Of a DNA stretch of 64,000 nt, positions 7,746-16,582 are shown in pieces. The notes under the pieces were generated by a model that searched no databases, was not told the DNA's origin, and saw nothing but the letters and a program-made list of their open reading frames with translations. Both the position numbers and the translations under genes were made by a program. The stretch is from Archaeoglobus sp. UBA234 (GTDB lineage Archaea; Halobacteriota; Archaeoglobi; Archaeoglobales; Archaeoglobaceae): assembly GCA_002494625.1 (NCBI GenBank), contig DACH01000005.1:345238-409237 (forward strand), written 5' to 3'. Within the stretch, counting starts at the first letter, position 1. Each line of letters starts with the position of its first letter.

Positions 7746-8824
7746 TGTCAGTATCTTACAGAGAAGCATTAAATCTGATTCTCAAAAACATCAAACCTCC
7801 AGCAGTGGAAAGAGTAGATGTTGAGGATGCGGTGGGAAAAGCTCTTGCTGAGGATGTTTTCTCACAGGAAGATTATCCACCGTATGATATGGCTCTTTTT
7901 GATGGATTTGCCATTAATTCCCGTGATAAAGCAAGTCTGGATACAATTAAAAATTTCACCCCCATATGTACGGGGGATAAAATGCCTGAAAACACCGATA
8001 TGGTTTTGCTCCAGGAGGATGTAGAGGTTTGTAGAGAGGGTTTGAAGGTGAAAAAAGGGTTATATGGTGTTGAAACAGTTTTAAAAAAAGGGATGGAATT
8101 AAAAAAGGGAGAAAAGATATACGAGGCTGGAAGAATCGTAAGACCAGTGGATGTATCAGTTTTAAAAAACTCTGGAATTGAGGAGATAGAGGTTTACAGA
8201 TTTCCTGAGGTTGCAGTACTTCCAACGGGGGAGGAAATAGTAGAAAAAAGAATTCCTGAGACAAATAGCTGGATGATATCTCTTTATTTAAAAAGCTGGG
8301 GTTTTCCTGTCATAAAATTTGAGGTGTGTGGTGATGATGAAGAATCGATACTGGAAAAAATAGAGACAGCAAATTTTGATGTCCTAATCACTACAGGTGG
8401 AACTTCAAGGGGTAGAAGGGATGCTGTGAGAAGGATCATGGAGAAAAAAGCCAACATCATATTTGAGAGTTCGAGATTGAAACCTGGAAAAACTGCTTTC
8501 TTTGCTCTTTACGAGGATAAACCTGTTTTCTGTCTCCCAGGAAAACCATCAGCATGTTTTTCATCATTTATGTGTTATACAAAGCCTGCAATAAGAAAAA
8601 TGGCTGGAGGAATTATTTCCAGTTTTAGAGCTGAACTATCTCATGAGCTTGTTGGAGGTGAAGTTTCGAAGTTCATACTCTGCAGATTTGATGGTTTGAG
8701 AGTAGAACCCGTTATGGGCGGTAGCTTCTTCAAAAATATTGGATTTTCCGATTCTTGGTTTGTTCTTGAAGAGAATTCCGCCATTAGAGAGGGTGAGGAG
8801 ATTGAAGTCCATTTGCTGGATTAA
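7745..8824 (+). CDS. moeA: MoeA-like molybdopterin molybdenumtransferase, divergent
   Basis: The protein has 359 residues, slightly short for MoeA (about 400). It shows the MoeA domain order: an N-terminal segment with YDMALFDGFAINSRD (canonical DNSAMDGYA), a beta domain with CTGDKMPENTDMVLLQEDVEV, the MPT-binding domain with VLPTGEEIVE, TTGGTSRGRRDAVRR and RLKPGKTAFFAL, then LPGKPSACFSSF and a C-terminal barrel. MoeA inserts molybdate or tungstate into adenylylated molybdopterin. Deviations are SRGRRD where SVGxxD is usual and LPGKP for LPGNP, so substrate or role may have shifted. It overlaps the MoaD-like gene by one base. It could be the only MoeA or a second copy. Confidence 0.88.
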   Translation: MSVSYREALNLILKNIKPPAVERVDVEDAVGKALAEDVFSQEDYPPYDMALFDGFAINSRDKASLDTIKNFTPICTGDKMPENTDMVLLQEDVEVCREGLKVKKGLYGVETVLKKGMELKKGEKIYEAGRIVRPVDVSVLKNSGIEEIEVYRFPEVAVLPTGEEIVEKRIPETNSWMISLYLKSWGFPVIKFEVCGDDEESILEKIETANFDVLITTGGTSRGRRDAVRRIMEKKANIIFESSRLKPGKTAFFALYEDKPVFCLPGKPSACFSSFMCYTKPAIRKMAGGIISSFRAELSHELVGGEVSKFILCRFDGLRVEPVMGGSFFKNIGFSDSWFVLEENSAIREGEEIEVHLLD

Positions 8825-8903
8825 TTCCATTATTGAATCAGATTTTTATTATTTTTAATGAAAAATCGGTTTCCAGAAATATTTGATAGCTAAAAAGAAT
8901 AAA

Positions 8904-8913
8904 CTTTAAATAC
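8904..8913 (+). promoter_or_regulatory. TATA box of the A-ATPase operon
   Basis: CTTTAAATAC lies in the 170-base gap after moeA, about 25-30 bases before an expected transcription start near 8937 and 84 bases before the atpH ATG. This is the best TATA-like element upstream of the operon. A purine-rich AAAGAATAA directly upstream could be the BRE. The position is inferred from sequence only. Confidence 0.55.
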
Positions 8914-8996
8914 TTATGTCCAAATGTTTCAAAAGAATTTGGGGATTTCGAAAAATTAGGGGGATCCCTTCAATCTTATTTGTGGGGTGTGTGGGC

Positions 8997-9317
8997 ATGG
9001 AAAAATCAGAGATACTCTCAAAAATTAAAGAAGTAGAGCAGAAAGTAGAAGATGACATCAGGACTGCTGAAGAGGAAAAGAAAAAGGCAATTCTTGAGGC
9101 AAAAGAGAAAGCAAGGGAAATTATTGCTGATGCTGAGAAAGAGGCTGAGAAAATTAAAAACGAAATCATAGAGAAGGCAAAGGCTGAGATCGAGAAGGAG
9201 AAAGAGACGATCAAGGAGAAAAAGCTGAAAGAAATAAATGAATCTGTTTCTAAAGGCAGGTCGAAAGTTGATGAGGCAGTAAATTTCCTTTACGAAGAGT
9301 TCGTGAGGTCGGTGTAA
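8997..9317 (+). CDS. atpH: A-type ATP synthase subunit H (peripheral stalk)
   Basis: The protein has 106 residues from the ATG at 8997; the open frame extends upstream but without a sensible start, and 106 residues is the usual AhaH length. It is one continuous charged coiled coil (KVEDDIRTAEEEKKKAILEA, then repeated EKAREII/EAEKIK). Subunit H pairs with subunit E as the peripheral stalk that holds the A1 head against the membrane subunit I. It is the first gene of the nine-gene ATPase operon and ends directly at the atpI start. Confidence 0.9.
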   Translation: MEKSEILSKIKEVEQKVEDDIRTAEEEKKKAILEAKEKAREIIADAEKEAEKIKNEIIEKAKAEIEKEKETIKEKKLKEINESVSKGRSKVDEAVNFLYEEFVRSV

Positions 9318-11246
9318 ATGTTCAAACCTGTGGAGATGGTTAAAGTCTCCATAGTGGGTTCAAAGGATAACTTTGAAAAAACAGCAGAAACACTTCATAG
9401 ATTAAATCTCCTGCACATTGAGGATTACGGGGAAGAAAGTGAGTACTTCCAGATCGGACAGCCCCTTGAAAAAGCATCCAAAGCCTCCAGATTTCTCGTC
9501 ACGCTGAGGTCGATGCTCTCCTACATAAAAGTAGACCCTGCTTATGAACCAAAGAAAGTTTACAGTGTTGGTGAGATAGATTCAATGCTCGAGGAGAAAG
9601 TTTCTGACCTTGAGTCAAAAATAACATCTAAGCTGGAGGAAATCAGGGCAGCAGAAGAGGAATTGAGAAGACTAGAAGATGAAAAGAAGGTTCTTGACCC
9701 ATTAAAGGCTATTGGGTTGCCTGTAGATTTACTTGGGGGCTACAGAAATCTGCAGGTTTTCGTGGGATATTTCAGTGCAAACCCGATGGAGAAAATAATG
9801 GATGTTACGAAGGAGTTTGAAATAGTCATCTCTCCATACGACAAGGAGTTCGTTGGAGCTATTTTTGTCAAAAGTGAGTTTGCTCAGGAAGTTTTTAAAG
9901 TAATCCAGGAGTTTGGTTACAGGGAAATCGCAGTACCTGAGTTTGAAGGCACCTATGATGCAAGGCTTCAGGAAATCGAGAAAAGACAGGAGGACCTGAA
10001 AAGCAAAATAGAGTCACTCAGACAGGAAGTTGAGAAGCTTGAAAAGGATAACCTTGATTTAATGCTTGCAATGGAGGAGTATCTGACAATCGAGCTTGAG
10101 AAAAGTGAACTTCCGCTCAGAGCAGCAGTTTCAAAATATGCTTTTGTTCTTGCAGGATATGTGCCCAAAGAGAAATTTGATGAAATGAAAAGGGAAATCG
10201 AGCAGGCTACAGATGGCAAGGTGGTTGTAGAACAGCTTACAGACAAGATGAAACCACCAACAGCCCTTAAGAATCCAAGATTTGCAAAACCCTTTGAGTT
10301 GCTCACCTTCACCTACACAACTCCAAAGTATCATGAGGTCGATCCGACCACATTGATGGCGATTGTTTTTCCACTGATGTTTGGTTTTATGCTTGGTGAT
10401 ATCGGTTATGGAGTCGTTATTCTTATTCTTGGTCTGTGGCTCAAGACAAAGTTAAAAACTCCCGGATGGCAGGATTTGCTGACGATTCTGGTTTATTCAG
10501 CAATATCTACCATAGCATTTGGATTTATCTATGGTGAATTTCTCGGTTTTGAGCTTTTTGGAGAACATAGCGTTCTTGCAGAGATAACACACAATGAATT
10601 CTTTGAACATGTCCCTCATATAAACAGACTTGAACTGGCTCCAGCAATTCTTGTACTAACGATCGCAATAGGAGTTCTCCACATGGGCATTGGTTATGTG
10701 TTTGGAATCATGAATGTCAAGAAGGAGCATGGATGGAAGCATGCAGTGTATGAAAAGCTCAACTGGCTTCTTGCATTGATATCCATAGGTCTGATAATAA
10801 CCGGGTTCATTCTGAACCAGATGAGCGGGAAGTTTGCATTTGCTCCCAATTTTGCCTACATTACTGCAACACCCTTGGTGATTGCATGGGCAATTCTGAC
10901 GATCAAGGGAGAAGGAGCGATGTTTCTTATAGAGTACCTTACACTTCTCAGCAACACGATAAGCTACGCTCGATTGCTCGCAGTCGGACTTGCGAGTGTT
11001 GGTTTTGCAATAGCTTTCAACTATATGGTCCTTGAAATGCTCTTCCCCATGGGTATTGTGGGGATTATTGCAGGAATTATTATATTCCTGCTGGGGCATT
11101 TCATCAATCTGCTGCTCGGAATCCTCGATCCCGGGCTGCAGAGTTTGCGACTCCACTATGTGGAGCATTTCGTTAAGTATTTTGAGGGTGGTGGAGTAAG
11201 GTATAGTCCGTTTGGGAAAATTAGAAAATTTACGAAGGAGGAGTGA
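9318..11246 (+). CDS. atpI: A-type ATP synthase membrane subunit I (a-subunit)
   Basis: The protein has 642 residues. The N-terminal half is cytoplasmic with coiled-coil arms (about residues 85-125 and 215-260) that dock the E/H stalks. The C-terminal half has about seven to eight membrane helices starting near residue 345 (TTLMAIVFPLMFGFMLGDIGYG). The helix LLSNTISYARLLAVGLASVG holds the conserved Arg that faces the ion-carrying Glu of the c-ring. It forms the two ion half-channels. It begins one base after the atpH stop and ends five bases before atpK. Confidence 0.95.
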   Translation: MFKPVEMVKVSIVGSKDNFEKTAETLHRLNLLHIEDYGEESEYFQIGQPLEKASKASRFLVTLRSMLSYIKVDPAYEPKKVYSVGEIDSMLEEKVSDLESKITSKLEEIRAAEEELRRLEDEKKVLDPLKAIGLPVDLLGGYRNLQVFVGYFSANPMEKIMDVTKEFEIVISPYDKEFVGAIFVKSEFAQEVFKVIQEFGYREIAVPEFEGTYDARLQEIEKRQEDLKSKIESLRQEVEKLEKDNLDLMLAMEEYLTIELEKSELPLRAAVSKYAFVLAGYVPKEKFDEMKREIEQATDGKVVVEQLTDKMKPPTALKNPRFAKPFELLTFTYTTPKYHEVDPTTLMAIVFPLMFGFMLGDIGYGVVILILGLWLKTKLKTPGWQDLLTILVYSAISTIAFGFIYGEFLGFELFGEHSVLAEITHNEFFEHVPHINRLELAPAILVLTIAIGVLHMGIGYVFGIMNVKKEHGWKHAVYEKLNWLLALISIGLIITGFILNQMSGKFAFAPNFAYITATPLVIAWAILTIKGEGAMFLIEYLTLLSNTISYARLLAVGLASVGFAIAFNYMVLEMLFPMGIVGIIAGIIIFLLGHFINLLLGILDPGLQSLRLHYVEHFVKYFEGGGVRYSPFGKIRKFTKEE

Positions 11247-11251
11247 GAAAA

Positions 11252-11467
11252 ATGCCTGTAGATGGTATGGTGGCTATAGGAGCTGGTTTGGCTGTAGGAT
11301 TGGCTGGAATTGGTGCTGGACTTGGTGAACAGGGAATTGGTGCAGCAGCTGTTGGAGCAATGGCTGAGGACCCAGACTTCTTTGGTAGAGGTCTGTTGAT
11401 GACAGTTATTCCAGAGACAATCGTCATCTTTGGACTGGTCATCTCGTTCCTGCTGATGTTCATCTGA
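11252..11467 (+). CDS. atpK: A-type ATP synthase rotor subunit K (c-ring proteolipid)
   Basis: The protein has 71 residues, with the start at ATG 11252 after a strong GGAGG ribosome site; a GTG three codons upstream is rejected because it lies in that site. It is a single two-helix hairpin: helix 1 is Gly/Ala-rich (GAGLAVGLAGIGAGLGEQGIG), the polar loop is EDPDFFGRG, and helix 2 carries the ion-binding Glu55 in VIPETIVIFG. Gln27 in helix 1 and Thr56 next to the Glu are the sort of polar ligands seen in Na-binding rings, so Na rather than H coupling is possible. The 71-residue form is the ordinary monomeric hairpin. Confidence 0.93.
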   Translation: MPVDGMVAIGAGLAVGLAGIGAGLGEQGIGAAAVGAMAEDPDFFGRGLLMTVIPETIVIFGLVISFLLMFI

Positions 11468-11495
11468 ACACCTTTTTATTTTTCAGGTGAACACA

Positions 11496-12047
11496 ATGCC
11501 GCTGGAACCAGTAATAGAAGAGATTACTAGGAAGGGACAGCAGAGAGTGGCAGAGATTAAAAGTGAAGCAGAGAAAGAAGTAGAGAAGATTGTTGAGGAA
11601 GCAAAAGAAAAAGCAGCCGAGATACTGAAGAAAACGAGGGAGGCTGCTGAAAGCGAGGCTGAAAGGCTGAGAAAGCAGGAAATTTCCAGTGTCAATCTCG
11701 AGATGAAAAGAGAAGAGCTGAACAGGAGAAAAGAGGTTCTTGAGGAGGTCTATGCAAAGCTTGTGGAAAAGGTAAAAGCAATGCCTCCAGAAGATAAAAA
11801 GAAGCTTGCAGAAAAACTTCTCAAGGAGAATGAACAGGAAGGGTACAGGGTTTACTCGAACAAGGATGACGAGGAAATGATCAAGAGTCTCACAAAGATG
11901 CCCTATGCTGGAAACATTGATTGTATTGGGGGAATAGTGATAGAGAGTGAAGATGGGCAGTTCAGGGTAAATCTGACTTTCGATGAGATGCTTGCCACAC
12001 TGTATGAAAGCAAGATGAAAGAAGTGTCGGAAATACTTTTCAAATGA
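11496..12047 (+). CDS. atpE: A-type ATP synthase subunit E (peripheral stalk)
   Basis: The protein has 183 residues from ATG 11496, five bases after AGGTGA; the GTG at 11487 overlaps that ribosome site. The N-terminal 90 residues form a charged coiled coil that pairs with subunit H. The C-terminal domain contains GGIVIESEDGQFRVNLTFDEML, the conserved face that binds the top of the A/B hexamer. It follows atpK after 28 bases and precedes atpC. Confidence 0.93.
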   Translation: MPLEPVIEEITRKGQQRVAEIKSEAEKEVEKIVEEAKEKAAEILKKTREAAESEAERLRKQEISSVNLEMKREELNRRKEVLEEVYAKLVEKVKAMPPEDKKKLAEKLLKENEQEGYRVYSNKDDEEMIKSLTKMPYAGNIDCIGGIVIESEDGQFRVNLTFDEMLATLYESKMKEVSEILFK

Positions 12048-12051
12048 AGGG

Positions 12052-13107
12052 ATGGACATGCCGGGAATTTTCAAGAGGCTTATAGGTACAAAACCATCCG
12101 AGTGGGCTTATGTTGTCTCGAGAGTAAGGGTGATGAGCAGAAAGCTCATCCCGGCAGAAGAGTACAACAAAATGCTCAACATGGAACTTGACGAAGTCAT
12201 CAGATTCCTTGAAGAATCAGAGTACAAGAAAGAAATTGACGAACTGGGTTTCAAGTACCAAGGACTAACCCTGATCGATTACGCTCTTTCTTTAAATCTT
12301 TCCAGAGCCTACAGCAAACTTATAAGGATTTCAAAGGGCACTCCGAGAGACTTAATATCAGCCTATCTGAGAAGATACGATATCTGGAACATCATGAACA
12401 TCGTCAGAGGAAAGATGTTCAATTTCCCCTCTGAGGAAATAGAGGCAACGCTGATTTATGCAGGAGAGTATGATGAAGAGTTTTGCAAATCGCTTATGCT
12501 CAAGGAAACAATTGAGGAAATAGCGAAAACATTTGAGGGAACACCCTTCTATCCAGCGCTTGAAAAGATAGTAAGGGTTTGTCCGATGAGTGAGTTTGAA
12601 GACGACCTTTACAAGATATACTACAATGGGCTTGCAGGAATAAAAGCCGAGACTCTCGATATGAAGTACTTCATTGACTTCATAAAGATGGAAGTGGATA
12701 TCAAGAACATCAAGACGATTCTGAGGTTGAAGGCTGATGGAGCTTCTGCAGAAGAAATTATGACCAAAATCATCCCCAGGGGGCTTCAGATTAGTGAAGA
12801 TGAGGCAAGAAAGCTTGCTGCACTTGAATGGGATGAACTGATAAAATCCTTGGAGGGATACTGGTTCTGGGAAGGTATCAAGGATTCTGTAGAAGGGGCA
12901 TCGCTTTCAAAGATTGAGGCAATGCTGGACAGACTCTGGGCAAAGAAGGTGCTTTCCAAATCTCATAGCTTCCCATTGTCAGTTCTACCTGTGATGGCAT
13001 TTATACTTCTGAAAAAACTGGAAATCGACAATCTCAGGATTATAGCGAGGGGCAAGGCAGCAGGGCTTGATGTGGAAAACATTAAAGAACAGCTCGTCAT
13101 AATATAG
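12052..13107 (+). CDS. atpC: A-type ATP synthase subunit C (central stalk cap)
   Basis: The protein has 351 residues. It belongs to the V-ATPase d/A-ATPase C family: an all-helical, pseudo-threefold, funnel-shaped subunit that seats the D/F shaft on the c-ring. Recognisable parts are the Tyr/Arg-rich opening WAYVVSRVRVMSRKLIP, YLRRYDIWNIMNIVRGKM, MEVDIKNIKTILRLKADG and the C-terminal LEIDNLRIIARGKAAGL. Two ATGs (12052 and 12058) are possible starts. It sits four bases after atpE. Confidence 0.93.
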   Translation: MDMPGIFKRLIGTKPSEWAYVVSRVRVMSRKLIPAEEYNKMLNMELDEVIRFLEESEYKKEIDELGFKYQGLTLIDYALSLNLSRAYSKLIRISKGTPRDLISAYLRRYDIWNIMNIVRGKMFNFPSEEIEATLIYAGEYDEEFCKSLMLKETIEEIAKTFEGTPFYPALEKIVRVCPMSEFEDDLYKIYYNGLAGIKAETLDMKYFIDFIKMEVDIKNIKTILRLKADGASAEEIMTKIIPRGLQISEDEARKLAALEWDELIKSLEGYWFWEGIKDSVEGASLSKIEAMLDRLWAKKVLSKSHSFPLSVLPVMAFILLKKLEIDNLRIIARGKAAGLDVENIKEQLVII

Positions 13108-13124
13108 ATGTTCGGGTGGTGGAA

Positions 13125-13427
13125 ATGGGCGGAGAATTAATGGTTATCGGTGACCCGGATTTCAACATTGGATTCCGGCTTGCAGGGATTAGAAATGTAA
13201 TTGATGTAACTGACCAGTCCTCAGTACCGGAGATAGTGGAAGAGGCTCTGACAAAAAAAGGAATTGTTATTATCAATTACGACATTTATAAGTCTTTACC
13301 GATTCAGATTAAATTGAAGATTGAGGAGAGTATTGAGCCAACCTTCGTTAAGGTTGGTGGAGAAGGAGGAGTAGAGGAAGTTAGGGAGAAAATTAGGAAG
13401 GCGATAGGTGTTGACCTATGGAAGTAG
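13125..13427 (+). CDS. atpF: A-type ATP synthase subunit F (central shaft)
   Basis: The protein has about 100 residues from ATG 13125, preceded by a GGTGGTGG ribosome site; a start at ATG 13140 (MVIGDPDF) is also possible. It shows the CheY-like fold of subunit F: VIGDPDFNIGFRLAGI at the N-terminus, GIVIINYDIYKSLP and a C-terminal helix EVREKIRKAIGVDLW that inserts beside subunit D. It couples rotation of the shaft to the head. Its end lies beside the atpA start. Confidence 0.93.
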   Translation: MGGELMVIGDPDFNIGFRLAGIRNVIDVTDQSSVPEIVEEALTKKGIVIINYDIYKSLPIQIKLKIEESIEPTFVKVGGEGGVEEVREKIRKAIGVDLWK

Positions 13428-13429
13428 GA

Positions 13430-15148
13430 ATGAAGGGTGAGGTTTATCGAGTCTCAGGACCTCTTGTTGTTGCAGAAGGAATCAAACCAAGAATGTACGA
13501 TGTTTGCAGAGTGGGAGAAGAGGGACTGATGGGAGAAGTCGTGGGTCTTGTAGGAGTGAAGACACTGATTCAGGTTTATGAAGATACATCGGGCATCAAA
13601 CCAGGAGATGTTGTCGAGAATACTGGAATGCCTCTCAGCGTTGAACTTGGTCCGGGGCTAATCAGATCGTTCTATGATGGAATCCAGAGACCGCTTCCTG
13701 CTCTGAAGGAGTCGAGTGGAGATTTCATATCGAGAGGTATTCAGGCTCCTGGTCTGAGCAGAACAGCTGAGTGGGAATTTAAACCAACCGTGAAGAAGGG
13801 AGATAAGGTAAGTGGTGGAGAAATAATCGGGACTGTGCAGGAAACAGATGTTGTTGAGCACAGAATTCTCGTCCCACCAAAGATAAGTGGAATTATAACA
13901 GAGATCTACGAGGGTAAATTTAAAGTGGAAGATACCGTGGCGGTTCTTGACAATGGAACAGAGCTAAAACTTTACCACAAGTGGCCTGTCAGAGAGGCAA
14001 GGCCCTATCAGGAGAAACTTCCACCTGTTATACCGTTGATGACCGGGCAGAGAATTCTTGACACATTCTTCCCGGTTGCGAAGGGTGGAACTGCTGCTAT
14101 TCCAGGTCCTTTTGGTTCAGGAAAGACGGTTACACAGCACCAGCTTGCTAAATGGAGTGATACTGAGATAGTTGTCTACATTGGATGTGGTGAGAGAGGA
14201 AACGAGATGACAGAAGTTCTTGAAGAGTTCCCCGAGCTTATGGATCCAAAAACAGGCAAACCGTTGATGGAGAGGACGGTTCTTATTGCAAATACCTCAA
14301 ACATGCCTGTTGCGGCAAGAGAGGCATCGGTTTATACTGGAATTACAATTGCAGAGTACTTTAGAGATATGGGTTACGATGTAGCCGTTCAGGCAGACTC
14401 CACAAGCAGATGGGCAGAGGCAATGAGAGAAATTTCAGGAAGACTTGAGGAGATGCCCGGTGAAGAGGGATATCCAGCTTACTTGGCTTCAAGACTTGCA
14501 GAGTTCTATGAGAGGGCAGGCAGAGTTAAAACACTCAATGGTGAGGTTGGAAGTGTTACGGTTGTTGGAGCAGTCTCACCACCTGGTGGAGACTTCAGTG
14601 AGCCTGTAACACAGAACACTCTGAGAATTGTCAAGGTGTTCTGGGCTCTTGATGCAAAACTTGCAGCAAGAAGGCACTTCCCAGCTATCAACTGGTTGCA
14701 GAGCTACAGTCTGTATTTGGATGTTCTGAGTGATTGGTTCAAAGATAATGTTTCTGCCGAGTTCATTGAACTCAGAAGGTGGGCGATGGAGGTACTTCAG
14801 GAAGAAGCAAACCTGCAGGAAATCGTTCAGCTTGTTGGTAGTGACGCTCTGCCTGACAGCCAGAGAGTCCTCCTCGAGGTTGCGAGATACATCAGAGAGT
14901 TCTATCTCCAGCAGTATGCATATCATCCAGTGGATACTTACTGCAGCTTCCAGAAGCAGTATGACATGCTTAAAGGAATAAAGGAGCTTAACGACATATT
15001 CTATAAGGCACTTGAGGCTGGGAGACTTGTTACCGAGATTGAAGAAGTAGAGGGCAAAGAAGACTTTGAGAGATCAAAGCTGGAAGAGGACTACAAGCCA
15101 AAGCTTGAGGCAGCGATTGAAAAGATAAAGAAAGCTCTGCTGGGGTGA
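13430..15148 (+). CDS. atpA: A-type ATP synthase catalytic subunit A
   Basis: The protein has 572 residues from ATG 13430 (MKGEVYRVSGPLV), or 576 from the ATG at 13418, which would overlap atpF by ten bases. The catalytic P-loop is GPFGSGKTVTQHQLAKWS, in the GPFGSGKT form specific to A-ATPases, followed by YIGCGERGNEMTEVLEEFPEL and QADSTSRWAEAMREISGRL. The non-homologous region typical of V/A-type A subunits lies between about residues 115 and 185. Three copies hydrolyse or make ATP in the A3B3 head. No intein interrupts the P-loop. Confidence 0.97.
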   Translation: MKGEVYRVSGPLVVAEGIKPRMYDVCRVGEEGLMGEVVGLVGVKTLIQVYEDTSGIKPGDVVENTGMPLSVELGPGLIRSFYDGIQRPLPALKESSGDFISRGIQAPGLSRTAEWEFKPTVKKGDKVSGGEIIGTVQETDVVEHRILVPPKISGIITEIYEGKFKVEDTVAVLDNGTELKLYHKWPVREARPYQEKLPPVIPLMTGQRILDTFFPVAKGGTAAIPGPFGSGKTVTQHQLAKWSDTEIVVYIGCGERGNEMTEVLEEFPELMDPKTGKPLMERTVLIANTSNMPVAAREASVYTGITIAEYFRDMGYDVAVQADSTSRWAEAMREISGRLEEMPGEEGYPAYLASRLAEFYERAGRVKTLNGEVGSVTVVGAVSPPGGDFSEPVTQNTLRIVKVFWALDAKLAARRHFPAINWLQSYSLYLDVLSDWFKDNVSAEFIELRRWAMEVLQEEANLQEIVQLVGSDALPDSQRVLLEVARYIREFYLQQYAYHPVDTYCSFQKQYDMLKGIKELNDIFYKALEAGRLVTEIEEVEGKEDFERSKLEEDYKPKLEAAIEKIKKALLG

Positions 15149-15152
15149 TATG

Positions 15153-16544
15153 ATGAAGGAATACAGAACAATCAGTCAGGTTGCCGGACCTCTTTTGTTT
15201 GTTGAAAAAACAGAGCCTGTGGGCTATGGAGAGCTTGTGAACATCACGCTTGCAGACGGCTCTACAAAAAGAGGCCAGGTTCTTGACACATCGAAGGATG
15301 TCGTTGTTGTTCAGGTTTTCGAGGGTACAAGAGGTATTGATACCTCTTCAGCTGTAAGATTTACCGGAGACATTGTCAGGCTTAACTGCTCACAGGATAT
15401 GCTTGGGAGAATTCTTTCAGGAGCTGGAGATCCGATTGATGGTGGACCAAAGATCATCCCTGAGGAGAGGAGAGAGATCATCGGTGCGGCTATCAATCCA
15501 TACGCCAGAACTTATCCGAGAGAGTTTATCCAGACCGGTATCTCAGCCATTGATGGAATGAACACACTTGTTAGGGGTCAGAAGCTCCCGATCTTCAGTG
15601 GTAGTGGTTTGCCACACAACGATATAGCCCTGCAGGTTGCGAGGCAGGCTAAGGTTAGAGGTAGTGGAGAGGAGTTCGCTGTCATATTTGCAGCCATGGG
15701 TATCACGAACGAGGAAGCTTACCAGTTCATGAAGGATTTCGAGAGAACTGGAGCTCTGGAGAGGGCAGTTGTTTTCCTGAATCTCGCTGATGATCCAGCT
15801 ATCGAGAGATTGCTAACGCCAAGAATGGCTTTAACAGCAGCAGAGTTCTTGGCTTATGAGTATGATCTCCACATTCTCGTTATCCTGACAGACATGACCA
15901 ACTACTGTGAGGCTTTGAGAGAGATTTCTGCTGCAAGAGAAGAGGTTCCCGGAAGAAGAGGTTATCCGGGATACATGTACACAGACCTTGCGACAATCTA
16001 CGAGAGAGCTGGGAGAATTCAGGGCAGAAAGGGAACAATCACACAGATGCCAATTCTGACAATGCCGGGCGATGATATAACCCATCCAATTCCCGACCTC
16101 ACTGGATATATCACAGAGGGACAGGTCGTTCTCAGCAGAGAGCTGCATGCTAAGGGTATATACCCACCAATCGATGTTCTTCCATCCCTTAGCAGGTTGA
16201 TGAAGGAGGGTATCGGAGAAGGGCTTACAAGAGATGATCATGTCCAGTGGAATGATCAGATGTATGCAGCATACGCTGAGGGTGTCGATCTGAGAGGTCT
16301 CGTTGCAATTGTCGGTGAAGAAGCCCTGTCTGAGAGGGACAGGAGGTTCCTCAGGTTTGCAGATGAGTTCGAGAGAAGATTCGTCCAGCAGGGAAGATAC
16401 GAGGACAGATCTATCGAAGAGACCCTCGATCTTGGATGGGAACTGCTTGCAATGCTCAGAGAATCAGACTTAACAAAAATCGAGACCAAATATATCGAGA
16501 AGTATCACCCAGCCCACAAGAAGAAGGCTGAAGCTGAAGCCTGA
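15153..16544 (+). CDS. atpB: A-type ATP synthase regulatory subunit B
   Basis: The protein has 463 residues from ATG 15153, with GGGGTGAT just upstream; ATG 15150 is the alternative. It is homologous to subunit A but has lost the P-loop: the place is taken by FSGSGLPHNDIALQVARQ. Conserved stretches are FAAMGITNEEAYQFMKDF, LTDMTNYCEALREISAAREEVPGRRGYPGYMYTD (quoted in parts: LTDMTNYCEALREIS, GRRGYPGYMYTDLA) and HPIPDLTGYITEGQ. It alternates with subunit A in the head and binds nucleotide without catalysis. It follows atpA after a few bases. Confidence 0.97.
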   Translation: MKEYRTISQVAGPLLFVEKTEPVGYGELVNITLADGSTKRGQVLDTSKDVVVVQVFEGTRGIDTSSAVRFTGDIVRLNCSQDMLGRILSGAGDPIDGGPKIIPEERREIIGAAINPYARTYPREFIQTGISAIDGMNTLVRGQKLPIFSGSGLPHNDIALQVARQAKVRGSGEEFAVIFAAMGITNEEAYQFMKDFERTGALERAVVFLNLADDPAIERLLTPRMALTAAEFLAYEYDLHILVILTDMTNYCEALREISAAREEVPGRRGYPGYMYTDLATIYERAGRIQGRKGTITQMPILTMPGDDITHPIPDLTGYITEGQVVLSRELHAKGIYPPIDVLPSLSRLMKEGIGEGLTRDDHVQWNDQMYAAYAEGVDLRGLVAIVGEEALSERDRRFLRFADEFERRFVQQGRYEDRSIEETLDLGWELLAMLRESDLTKIETKYIEKYHPAHKKKAEAEA

Positions 16545-16582
16545 CCTCTTCAGCCACTTCATTTTTTAACAAGGGTGGAACA

